Origin: Clostridiales bacterium
GTDB taxonomy: Bacteria; Bacillota; Clostridia; Lachnospirales; JAITVM01
Length of the DNA: 8,956 bases
Assembly: GCA_031285815.1 (NCBI GenBank)
Contig: JAITVM010000088.1
Span: 1 to 8,956, forward strand
Reading direction: 5' to 3'
Part shown: in pieces, positions 1 through 5,054 of the stretch
Layout of the letters: every line of letters begins with the position of its first letter
How positions within the stretch are numbered: the first letter of the stretch is position 1
Position numbers and translations under genes: made by a program
Notes under the pieces: model-generated
Told to the model about the DNA's origin: nothing
Databases searched by the model: none
What the model saw: only the letters and a program-made list of their open reading frames with translations

Positions 1-1
1 A

Positions 2-28
2 ATGCTTGATGAGTTTATAGATAAATAA
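2..28 (+). CDS. Possible C-terminal tail of an upstream gene (partial)
   Basis: In frame 2 the window opens with codons reading MLDEFIDK and then a TAA stop at 26-28. The other two forward frames hit stops by position 9 and position 20. A compact hairpin follows 12 bases after this stop, which is the usual placement of a terminator behind a gene, so I infer that a rightward gene ends here. Only eight codons are visible, so neither identity nor reality can be shown. It could equally be non-coding sequence. Confidence 0.35.
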   Translation: MLDEFIDK

Positions 29-40
29 ATTATGGGCAAT

Positions 41-67
41 AAGCCGTTGCGGTAGCAACGGCTTTAT
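41..67 (+). terminator. Stem-loop terminator of the upstream gene
   Basis: AAGCCGTTGC (41-50) and GCAACGGCTT (55-64) form a perfect 10-bp stem with a GGTA tetraloop. The T-run after it is short (TTTAT), so it resembles an intrinsic terminator with a weak U-tract. It lies between the probable upstream stop at 28 and the promoter region of the gene starting at 119, so it most likely isolates the two units. Confidence 0.7.
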
Positions 68-94
68 AAGAGTAGGCACAAAAGTTGAATAACC

Positions 95-111
95 TATAAT
101 ATCAAGGGAGG
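95..111 (+). promoter_or_regulatory. Candidate -10 box and ribosome binding site for the 119-880 gene
   Basis: A consensus TATAAT lies at 95-100 and AGGGAGG at 105-111, seven bases before the ATG at 119. No good -35 hexamer is seen at a 16-18 base spacing, and the implied transcript would begin almost at the ribosome binding site. The ribosome binding site is solid; the promoter assignment is weak. Confidence 0.4.
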
Positions 112-118
112 CTACACA

Positions 119-880
119 ATGCAAGAACTTTTTTTCGATAAAAATTTATCATTTAAACTTGAAGTTTGTTGCTTAGATGCTGACCCTGATAGTTGTAGTG
201 AACTATTACAAAAATATCATCAATTATTATGGAGCAAGAGGTTGCCAAATGGTAACAAATTTGATTTAACAAGAAAAGGGAGGCGTGGAAGCTACAAACT
301 TTATTATGACAGTATGGATATGGAGCTATCTAGTGATAGGATGAACCCTTCTTTTGTTCGTCAAAATGTTTCACACACTAACGGATTAGAATATTATCCA
401 AAAAGGCGTTTGAACTATCTAAATGAAGTAGATTATAAAACAAAAGAAAATTTTTATCTTTTGTCTTGGACGATTGGTGGAAGCATCATTTTTCCATCTA
501 AGCGAAAAGATAGGATGACAATAAACGGCGCAAGGGGGTTTAATAACAAGATATGTGATAGATTTGATCTTACTTTAGAGTGTATTAAAAGGTATTATTC
601 AAAGAGGAGTAGCCCTTTATACGAAATTTTGAAAACATATAAAGAATTCTTTGATTTATTTCAGTGTTTTGAAGAGTATTGTAAATTTTTTCTTCTAGAT
701 GATTTAGTTGATAATAGTCATGAGAATGTTAAATTCTTTCTCGGCTTTAAAGAGTTTGGGCAGCATATACTACCCGCAAACATTAATGAATACATAGAAT
801 ATAAAAATAATGTCGAACTATTTATTAATAGAAGGGCAACAAGAATGTTGAAATATTTAGATATAGCAAATCCAGCTTGA
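119..880 (+). CDS. Conserved hypothetical protein, resembles DUF6994 family
   Basis: A 253-residue, probably cytosolic protein with no signal peptide or membrane segment. The middle reads as a compact conserved block: SWTIGGSIIFP (about 116-126), TINGARGFNNKICDRFDLTLE (about 134-154), then an aromatic-rich helix region with SPLYEIL, FFDLF and KFFLLDDLV (about 164-198). As I remember DUF6994 proteins, they share the TI-(N/Q)-ARG / DRFDLTLECI core and the FFLL-DLV stretch. Function is unknown and I assign none. The start is fixed by AGGGAGG seven bases upstream. The gene stands alone between a terminator and a convergent gene. It is visibly more A/T-rich (many AAA, TTT, ATA and TTA codons) than the genes to its right, which suggests separate ancestry or acquisition. 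Its last six codons and stop lie inside a long inverted repeat. The family name is from memory and moderately sure. Confidence 0.75.
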   Translation: MQELFFDKNLSFKLEVCCLDADPDSCSELLQKYHQLLWSKRLPNGNKFDLTRKGRRGSYKLYYDSMDMELSSDRMNPSFVRQNVSHTNGLEYYPKRRLNYLNEVDYKTKENFYLLSWTIGGSIIFPSKRKDRMTINGARGFNNKICDRFDLTLECIKRYYSKRSSPLYEILKTYKEFFDLFQCFEEYCKFFLLDDLVDNSHENVKFFLGFKEFGQHILPANINEYIEYKNNVELFINRRATRMLKYLDIANPA

Positions 881-911
881 CTTGGTGTTTTTGCAAGCTA
901 GATTTGCTATA
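862..911. terminator. Long inverted repeat between convergent genes, probable bidirectional terminator
   Basis: TATAGCAAATCCAGCTTG (862-879) pairs with CAAGCTAGATTTGCTATA (894-911). The stem is 18 bp with one C-A mismatch, around a 14-base loop. The left arm contains the last codons of the 119-880 gene and part of its TGA stop. The VWA gene ends on the other strand at 947, so the repeat lies between two converging transcripts. Neither strand shows a proper T-run directly after the stem, so it may act as a processed 3' end or a transcription block rather than a textbook intrinsic terminator. Confidence 0.6.
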
Positions 912-946
912 GTATCAAAAATCCCTTATGTCATGGGGAATAGTGT

Positions 947-2596
947 CTAGTATTTAGTTGATGGCCCTAAATTTTTGTATTTATTAAGCGTGATTAAAAA
1001 CATAGCCCGCTCCCCGTCTGTGCCCATATTGTTTTCAACAAGGGAAATTACACTATCTAAGCTAGGGGCAAACCCTGACCCGCGCAATATTTCGCCAAAC
1101 CCATAAACTGCCGCTGAAAAATTAAAGTCCATAGTATTTTGGTATTTTATATCATCAAAAACAGCCGGTACATTAAACTGGGTGGCTTCGCTATCATTAG
1201 GGTTTTTATAGCGTACCCGGGTTTCAAACAGTTCGTTTGCGTAAGGAGCCGTGCCTTTGTCCGCTTGCCCTAGCCCCAGCTCAAAAATAACGGCCACATC
1301 TGTCCCGGCGCCAAGCTCGCCGGCGTCTTTTGTATCATCTGAAAATTCTTCGTTGCCCATCAGCCTATTTTCATAACCAACAAGCCTATAGGATTTTACG
1401 TTAGCGGGGTTAAACTCAACTTGTACCTTAACATCATCTGCAATTGTAAAGAGGTTTGAAGAAATTTCATCAACCAAAACTTTTTTTGCAGTGCGCGCAG
1501 AATCGATATAAGCATAGTTGCCGTTCCCATGTTTAGATAGCGCCTCCATCATGCTGTCGTTAAGGTTCCCTGTACCAAACCCCATAACGCTTAGGTAAAC
1601 CCCGTTGCCGCGCTTTTCCGCAACAAGCTTTTCCAATGCGCTATTACTTGATGGGCCAACATTAAAGTCGCCATCCGTCGCCAAAATAACCCTGTTGTTG
1701 CCGCCCTCTATAAAATTTTTTTCAGCCAGCGAGTAAGCGCTTAAAATACCATCCGCCCCGGCTGTGCCGCCACCGGCGCCCAGGCTTTCGATAGCGCCCA
1801 TAATACGCCCTTTATCAGAGCCGGGTGCGCTATCCAAAATTATTTCGGAAGACCCGGCATAAGTAACAACCGATACCCGGTCGCCTTCGCCCAATGTATC
1901 AACCAATAGCCCAAACCCATATTTTAATAATGGGAGCTTGTCGTCTGAAACCATTGAACCGGATGTATCTATCAAAAAAGTAAAGTTGCTTTTAGGTAAT
2001 TCTGATTTATCAATATCTTTAGATTTTAGGCGGATAAACGCCAAATATTTTTCTGGGTCAAATGGGGAGCGCCCAATTTCTGTATAAACCCCGATGGGGT
2101 GGCTGCTAAAATCCATTTCGCCAGTGTAATTAAAATAGTTTATCATCTCTTCTGTGCGGACTGCGTCCACAGGCGGCTTATTGCCGCTATTTATATACCT
2201 TTCGATATTGCTGTAGGCGGCCGTGTCAACTTTAAGCGACAAGGTTACTACAGATTCTTCTAATACATCTATGTTTTTGTTTGGGTCAATCTCCGTATAG
2301 GTTTCATTTGATAATATATTTTCCCCTAAATCCCCTTGGCTGCCGTTTTGGGCCCCATCCTGGGCCGCGGGGAAAGATTCTATTTGTTGCGCAGGGGGTA
2401 GGGGGGGCACGGCTTGGGCGTCTGGCGGCGCCCCCCCAGCGCTACAGCCAACTAAAGCTAATATAACGCCCACAAGCGGGAATGCCTTTTGTATGTTAAT
2501 AGGGAGCTTCTTCTGTTTAATTAATGGTGCGTATATTTGTTTGGCACCTGTTTTTGTTTTTACTAAAGAAGATATACCTGTATAAATTTTTTTCAT
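947..2596 (-). CDS. VWA-domain lipoprotein, YfbK-like
   Basis: A 549-residue, probably membrane-anchored surface protein. A hydrophobic stretch at about 39-50 ends in the lipobox LVGC (Cys51), followed by a Gly/Pro/Gln-rich linker to about 90. Residues about 118-158 (LKVDTAAYSNIERYIN...DAVRTEEMINYF) match the N-terminal segment that precedes the VWA domain in YfbK-type proteins. The VWA domain (about 200-385) has an intact metal-site set: D210-T-S-G-S-M, T278 in GGGTAG and D308 in ATDGD. The C-terminal part (about 390-540, with FSAAVYGFGEILRGS) matches the DUF3520-type tail of this family. VWA domains usually bind protein partners through a divalent metal. The start is set by AGGAGGG at 2604-2610, seven bases upstream. 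Odd points: the 38-residue region before the hydrophobic core is long for a lipoprotein signal, and two 7-base G/C homopolymers lie just behind the lipobox. It follows the sigma/anti-sigma pair and shares a promoter-like motif with it. Confidence 0.88.
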   Translation of the reverse strand: MKKIYTGISSLVKTKTGAKQIYAPLIKQKKLPINIQKAFPLVGVILALVGCSAGGAPPDAQAVPPLPPAQQIESFPAAQDGAQNGSQGDLGENILSNETYTEIDPNKNIDVLEESVVTLSLKVDTAAYSNIERYINSGNKPPVDAVRTEEMINYFNYTGEMDFSSHPIGVYTEIGRSPFDPEKYLAFIRLKSKDIDKSELPKSNFTFLIDTSGSMVSDDKLPLLKYGFGLLVDTLGEGDRVSVVTYAGSSEIILDSAPGSDKGRIMGAIESLGAGGGTAGADGILSAYSLAEKNFIEGGNNRVILATDGDFNVGPSSNSALEKLVAEKRGNGVYLSVMGFGTGNLNDSMMEALSKHGNGNYAYIDSARTAKKVLVDEISSNLFTIADDVKVQVEFNPANVKSYRLVGYENRLMGNEEFSDDTKDAGELGAGTDVAVIFELGLGQADKGTAPYANELFETRVRYKNPNDSEATQFNVPAVFDDIKYQNTMDFNFSAAVYGFGEILRGSGFAPSLDSVISLVENNMGTDGERAMFLITLNKYKNLGPSTKY

Positions 2597-2633
2597 TATA
2601 AAACCCTCCTTATATTTTTGCCTTTATAATTAG

Positions 2634-2663
2634 GTAAACTACAATAAGGCCGGAAACATTACA
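2634..2663 (-). promoter_or_regulatory. Candidate ECF-type promoter for the VWA gene
   Basis: Read on the minus strand, TGTAATG (2663-2657) is followed 17 bases later by GTTTA (2639-2635). The same TGTAATG, with a similar following stretch and GTTAA at the identical distance, lies before the sigma factor gene. The two segments agree at 18 of 29 positions by hand alignment. The implied start, around 2628, leaves a leader of about 30 bases that contains the ribosome binding site. This is an inference from two copies only. Confidence 0.45.
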
Positions 2664-2703
2664 TGAAAAAATAAATTTTATAAAAATAAATAATGCTACT
2701 GCG

Positions 2704-3279
2704 CTATATCAAGCCCCCGCCTAGCGATATAAGGGTTTCTGGCTGGTATTTGCAAGTTAAGGTATATAAATTGCCGCTGCTTACAAATTTTAAAATGCTA
2801 TAGTCATTTTTTTGGATAATATATGCCTTTTTATCGTTAATTAAAATTTCCTTTAGCCCAAATATTTCTGGGCCAGATAAAGGGCTTTGTTTTTTTTGTA
2901 CAGTAAGCGTTACGTCGTCTTCAAATTTATCTTCTATATAATAAATAGTTTCGCCCTTATCCTGCATTATTTTTGATATACTAAAATTTTCGGGCGGCGT
3001 AAAAGATAAATTTATGATTTCGTGCTGGGCTTCTGCGCTATTGCTGGTTTGGTTTTGAGGGCCCCCTTTTGCTAAAAATAAAATTAAAACAGCCGCAGCT
3101 ACCGGGGCCGCAAACGTTAAATATTTTTTATAATTAAGCTGGTTCAACTGCCTTTTTACTTTTAGAGGGGTAATTTTAGGCGGGCCGCCTTCCATACCTA
3201 AAGATTCCATCTCTTCTTTTAAGCGCCTGCCTTCTTCGTCAACATATTTTTTTGCCATGCGTTCAAAAAAATCATCCAT
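2704..3279 (-). CDS. Membrane-anchored anti-sigma-like protein (DUF4367-like C-terminus)
   Basis: A 191-residue protein with a charged cytosolic N-terminus (1-50), one membrane helix at about 53-69 (LTFAAPVAAAVLILFLA) and an outer domain of about 120 residues. The outer domain (PPENFSISKIMQ...GETIYYIEDKFEDDVTLTVQKK...KAYIIQKNDYSILKFVSSGNLYTLTC) has the beta-strand pattern seen in DUF4367-type domains of clostridial sigma-operon proteins. The gene overlaps the sigma factor gene by eight bases (ATGGATGA), the classic layout of a cognate anti-sigma. The ribosome binding site AAGGGGG lies inside the end of the sigma gene, which implies translational coupling. No HxxxCxxC zinc-binding motif of ZAS-type anti-sigmas is present. 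By inference, the N-terminus holds the sigma factor and the outer domain senses an envelope or ligand signal. The C-terminus ends abruptly at GGGLI, slightly short for the domain. Confidence 0.72.
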   Translation of the reverse strand: MDDFFERMAKKYVDEEGRRLKEEMESLGMEGGPPKITPLKVKRQLNQLNYKKYLTFAAPVAAAVLILFLAKGGPQNQTSNSAEAQHEIINLSFTPPENFSISKIMQDKGETIYYIEDKFEDDVTLTVQKKQSPLSGPEIFGLKEILINDKKAYIIQKNDYSILKFVSSGNLYTLTCKYQPETLISLGGGLI

Positions 3280-3793
3280 TAGCTAAGCCCCCTTTCTCAA
3301 TAATTTCCTTCAATTTATTTTTAATCCTATGCAAACGCACTGTTACATTATTTTCCGTTGAAGAAATTGTTTTTGCGATTTCTTTATGCTGCATCCCGTA
3401 AGCAAACTTTAATAAAAATATAGTCTTATCGGGCTCGGTTAAAGAATCAATTATTTTATGGGTACCCTCTTTAGATATAACCTGGTTTTCAAGGTTGTAA
3501 TCAGAAGGTGTGTCATACCCAGTAATATCTTCCATATTGTTTTTATCTTTTTTTAGCATAGTAAGGGCGACGTTTTTCACGATAACGGTAATAAAGCATA
3601 AAGTGCTGTTCGAATCTGCATCGCCTATTTTTTTGATATTTTTATAGATACGTATGAAGGCCTCGCTTGCGGCGTCTTCTGCAAGGCTGGTATCATTTAA
3701 TACCCTATATGCTTTATATATTAAAAATTTGTTGTATTTATTAAAAATATACTCAAACTTGTCCTTGTCGCTAGTATTTTCAAAAACGAACAT
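3272..3793 (-). CDS. ECF-like sigma-70 family RNA polymerase sigma factor
   Basis: A 173-residue sigma factor with the two-domain ECF plan. Sigma-2 covers about 14-82, including the AEDAASEAFIRIYKNI segment typical of regions 2.1-2.2 and the ITVIVKNVALTMLKK helix. Sigma-4 covers about 112-163, with the helix-turn-helix MQHKEIAKTISSTENNV and TVRLHRIKNKLKEII. The linker between them is acidic and has no extra domain. The open frame extends to an ATG at 3823, but the start at 3793 is preferred: AGAGGTGG lies seven bases before it, while the 3823 ATG has no ribosome binding site and falls in the presumed -10 region. The gene is followed, with overlap, by the membrane anti-sigma-like gene and then the VWA lipoprotein gene. 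By inference the sigma factor is held at the membrane and released on an envelope signal, and it probably regulates its own gene. Confidence 0.87.
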   Translation of the reverse strand: MFVFENTSDKDKFEYIFNKYNKFLIYKAYRVLNDTSLAEDAASEAFIRIYKNIKKIGDADSNSTLCFITVIVKNVALTMLKKDKNNMEDITGYDTPSDYNLENQVISKEGTHKIIDSLTEPDKTIFLLKFAYGMQHKEIAKTISSTENNVTVRLHRIKNKLKEIIEKGGLANG

Positions 3794-3800
3794 AAGGGCA

Positions 3801-3808
3801 CCACCTCT
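3801..3808 (-). promoter_or_regulatory. Ribosome binding site that sets the sigma factor start
   Basis: AGAGGTGG on the minus strand lies seven bases before the ATG at 3793. It supports that start over the in-frame ATG ten codons upstream at 3823. Confidence 0.8.
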
Positions 3809-3814
3809 AAAAGT

Positions 3815-3844
3815 ATTAACCATTAAAAAGCCCGTTTCATTACA
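3815..3844 (-). promoter_or_regulatory. Candidate autoregulatory ECF-type promoter of the sigma/anti-sigma operon
   Basis: On the minus strand TGTAATG (3844-3838) is followed after 17 bases by GTTAA (3820-3816). The VWA gene carries the same arrangement at 2634-2663. Both promoter halves lie just after the RpiR terminator, and the expected transcript start (about 3810) leaves a short leader with the ribosome binding site. This spacing and autoregulated layout are typical of ECF sigma factors. The exact bases differ from the well-known CGTC-type -10, so the specificity is not assigned. Confidence 0.45.
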
Positions 3845-3868
3845 AAGGTTTTATGTAAAAAATTGTTT

Positions 3869-3908
3869 AAATAATAAAAGCCCCAGAATATTTTTCAATA
3901 GGGGCCTT
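3869..3908 (-). terminator. Intrinsic terminator of the RpiR regulator gene
   Basis: On the minus strand AAGGCCCC (3908-3901) pairs with GGGGCTTT (3884-3877), with one G-U pair and a 16-base loop. It is followed by TTTTATTATTT. The stem starts within the stop codon of the RpiR gene. It separates that gene from the sigma operon, which lies on the same strand 114 bases further on. Confidence 0.85.
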
Positions 3909-4758
3909 AAAACTCAATCATATAATTATCAATCATTTGGTTTGAGCCTAGCATCACATCGCTATTTAGCTTTTTTTGCCTTAGGTTTTTATCGCTTTCT
4001 AACAGTGCGCCATATAATACATCCACAACATAAAGGGACATTAAATTATTTGATAATGAAAGCGAGTTGCGTGCGGTAATTTTATCGCTGGTTACAAATT
4101 TGAAATCAACAAGGTCGCTGAGCTTTGGCGAATCATGGCTTGTGATGCTGAGTATTTTAGCACCGCGCTCCTTGCACATATTTATAGACTGGTATATATC
4201 GCGCATATAAATTGTGGGCACAACTGCGGCCACAAGGTCGTTAGCTTGTACGCCCGACGATAGCATCCGCATATTATTGGTATCGGTAATAAGTTTTACA
4301 TTAAGCCCTACCATGCTAAGCTTAAATTCAAACTCGGAAGCTGCAAACGCCGCCACAGAAGAAGAAAATATGTATATCCTTGGCGCGGTTTTTATAATTT
4401 CAACGGCCTGGCTGACTACCCCTTCATCTAACATAGCGGAAGTGTTTACAATCATTTGGCGGTAGTCCCTGCTTACAGACGAAATGAATGTTGTATCCTC
4501 AAACTCGTTAAGCTCTTTAATTGTGTTGTAATAAGTTTCTTGGGCCAGGCTTACTTTAAAACTATTGAAACCCTTGAACCCCAGCTTTTTGCAAAAACGG
4601 TTTATGCTGGCCTCAGATGTATTTGTGCTTTTGGCGATTGCAGTTATTGTACTTGTTACAACGTCTTCAGCGTGCTTCATTACATATTGGGCTATTTCAT
4701 TTTCGATAACCGTGAGGCTTGGCTGCATTGATATAATTTTTGAGATAACCGCTGTCAT
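3907..4758 (-). CDS. MurR/RpiR family transcriptional regulator (HTH + SIS)
   Basis: A 283-residue DNA-binding regulator. Residues about 1-75 form the RpiR-type helix-turn-helix domain (LTVIENEIAQYVMKHAEDVVTSTI, then AIAKSTNTSEASINRFCKKLGFKGFNSFK, the family hallmark). A SIS domain follows at about 110-250 (PRIYIFSSSVAAFAASEFEFKLSMVGLNVKLITD...). Family members usually bind phosphosugars in the SIS domain and control nearby catabolic genes. Here the typical G-x-G-x-S loop reads FSSSVAA, and the typical serine-glycine-x-threonine loop reads VVPTIYMRD, so the ligand may not be a normal phosphosugar. The gene is divergent from the FAD oxidoreductase/permease/hydantoinase operon, which is its most likely target. 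A purine-rich AAGGGAAG lies about nine bases before the ATG, and a good promoter lies behind that. Confidence 0.9.
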   Translation of the reverse strand: MTAVISKIISMQPSLTVIENEIAQYVMKHAEDVVTSTITAIAKSTNTSEASINRFCKKLGFKGFNSFKVSLAQETYYNTIKELNEFEDTTFISSVSRDYRQMIVNTSAMLDEGVVSQAVEIIKTAPRIYIFSSSVAAFAASEFEFKLSMVGLNVKLITDTNNMRMLSSGVQANDLVAAVVPTIYMRDIYQSINMCKERGAKILSITSHDSPKLSDLVDFKFVTSDKITARNSLSLSNNLMSLYVVDVLYGALLESDKNLRQKKLNSDVMLGSNQMIDNYMIEF

Positions 4759-4792
4759 GGGGCTTCACTTCCCTTAAATAAGAATTATATAA

Positions 4793-4821
4793 ATTATACA
4801 CTATGGCATGAATAAAATCAA
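4793..4821 (-). promoter_or_regulatory. Sigma-A promoter of the RpiR gene
   Basis: On the minus strand TTGATT (4821-4816) and TATAAT (4798-4793) are separated by exactly 17 bases. The predicted start near 4786 gives a leader of about 28 bases. The -35 hexamer overlaps one AATCAAG repeat of the intergenic repeat set, as expected for autoregulation. Confidence 0.75.
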
Positions 4822-5008
4822 GGCGGGCACCTTGCTGGCAAAATAAACAAAATCAGAAGCTATCAATTTGTCTAAAAATAATTTTTACGAACGTTGACAT
4901 TTTCTGATTGAAATGATATGATAAAATTCATATAGAATAATCGAGCGCTTGATTTTTTTAGTCTAGAGTATACAAAAAAAATAAATATTTAAAATTTTAA
5001 CAATCAAG
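4816..5008. promoter_or_regulatory. Candidate RpiR operator: nested AATCAAG / AATCAGA inverted repeats
   Basis: Five related heptamers occur in the divergent intergenic region: AATCAAG at 4816-4822 (+), AATCAGA at 4851-4857 (+), its inverse TCTGATT at 4903-4909, the inverse CTTGATT at 4948-4954, and AATCAAG at 5002-5008 (+). The first four form two nested inverted pairs with almost the same centre (about 4885 and 4880). The inner pair extends to 13 of 16 matching bases (AATCAGAAGCTATCAA against AATCAGAAAATGTCAA) and its right copy covers the -35 box of the rightward promoter. Binding by the RpiR protein is inference. Confidence 0.45.
4894..4922 (+). promoter_or_regulatory. Sigma-A promoter of the catabolic operon
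   Basis: TTGACA (4894-4899), a 17-base spacer and TATGAT (4917-4922) make a near-consensus promoter. Transcription would begin near 4929, leaving a leader of about 125 bases before the oxidoreductase start. A promoter this strong needs repression to be controlled, which agrees with the overlapping repeats and the divergent regulator gene. Confidence 0.85.
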
Positions 5009-5040
5009 ATTTCCGTGTGATGTGAAAATTAATTACAAGA

Positions 5041-5049
5041 AAGGCGGTG
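5041..5049 (+). promoter_or_regulatory. Ribosome binding site that sets the oxidoreductase start
   Basis: AAGGCGGTG ends five bases before the ATG at 5055 and eight bases before the next ATG at 5058. The in-frame GTG at 5022 has no such site upstream. The longer reading, starting MKINYKKGGAL, is therefore probably translated leader rather than protein. Confidence 0.75.
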
Positions 5050-5054
5050 CGTTG

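Noticed and set aside
2281..2466. 61-codon forward frame opposite the VWA signal region
   Set aside because: It is composed of the reverse reading of the Pro/Gly-rich linker and homopolymers and has no ribosome binding site. The minus-strand gene explains the sequence.
3654..4079. 141-codon forward open frame across the sigma/RpiR junction
   Set aside because: It lies opposite two well-supported minus-strand genes, crosses the terminator between them, has no ribosome binding site and shows no recognisable domain. It is a shadow frame.
4678..4684. A third CATTACA (TGTAATG on the minus strand), the ECF-like motif
   Set aside because: It lies inside the RpiR coding sequence, far from any gene start, and has no GTTAA/GTTTA at the required distance. 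Probably chance.
4929..5054. Possible riboswitch in the roughly 125-base operon leader
   Set aside because: The leader is long, but its only clear pairing is the 7-base CTTGATT/AATCAAG, which fits the DNA repeat set better. There is no terminator hairpin with a T-run and no recognisable aptamer.
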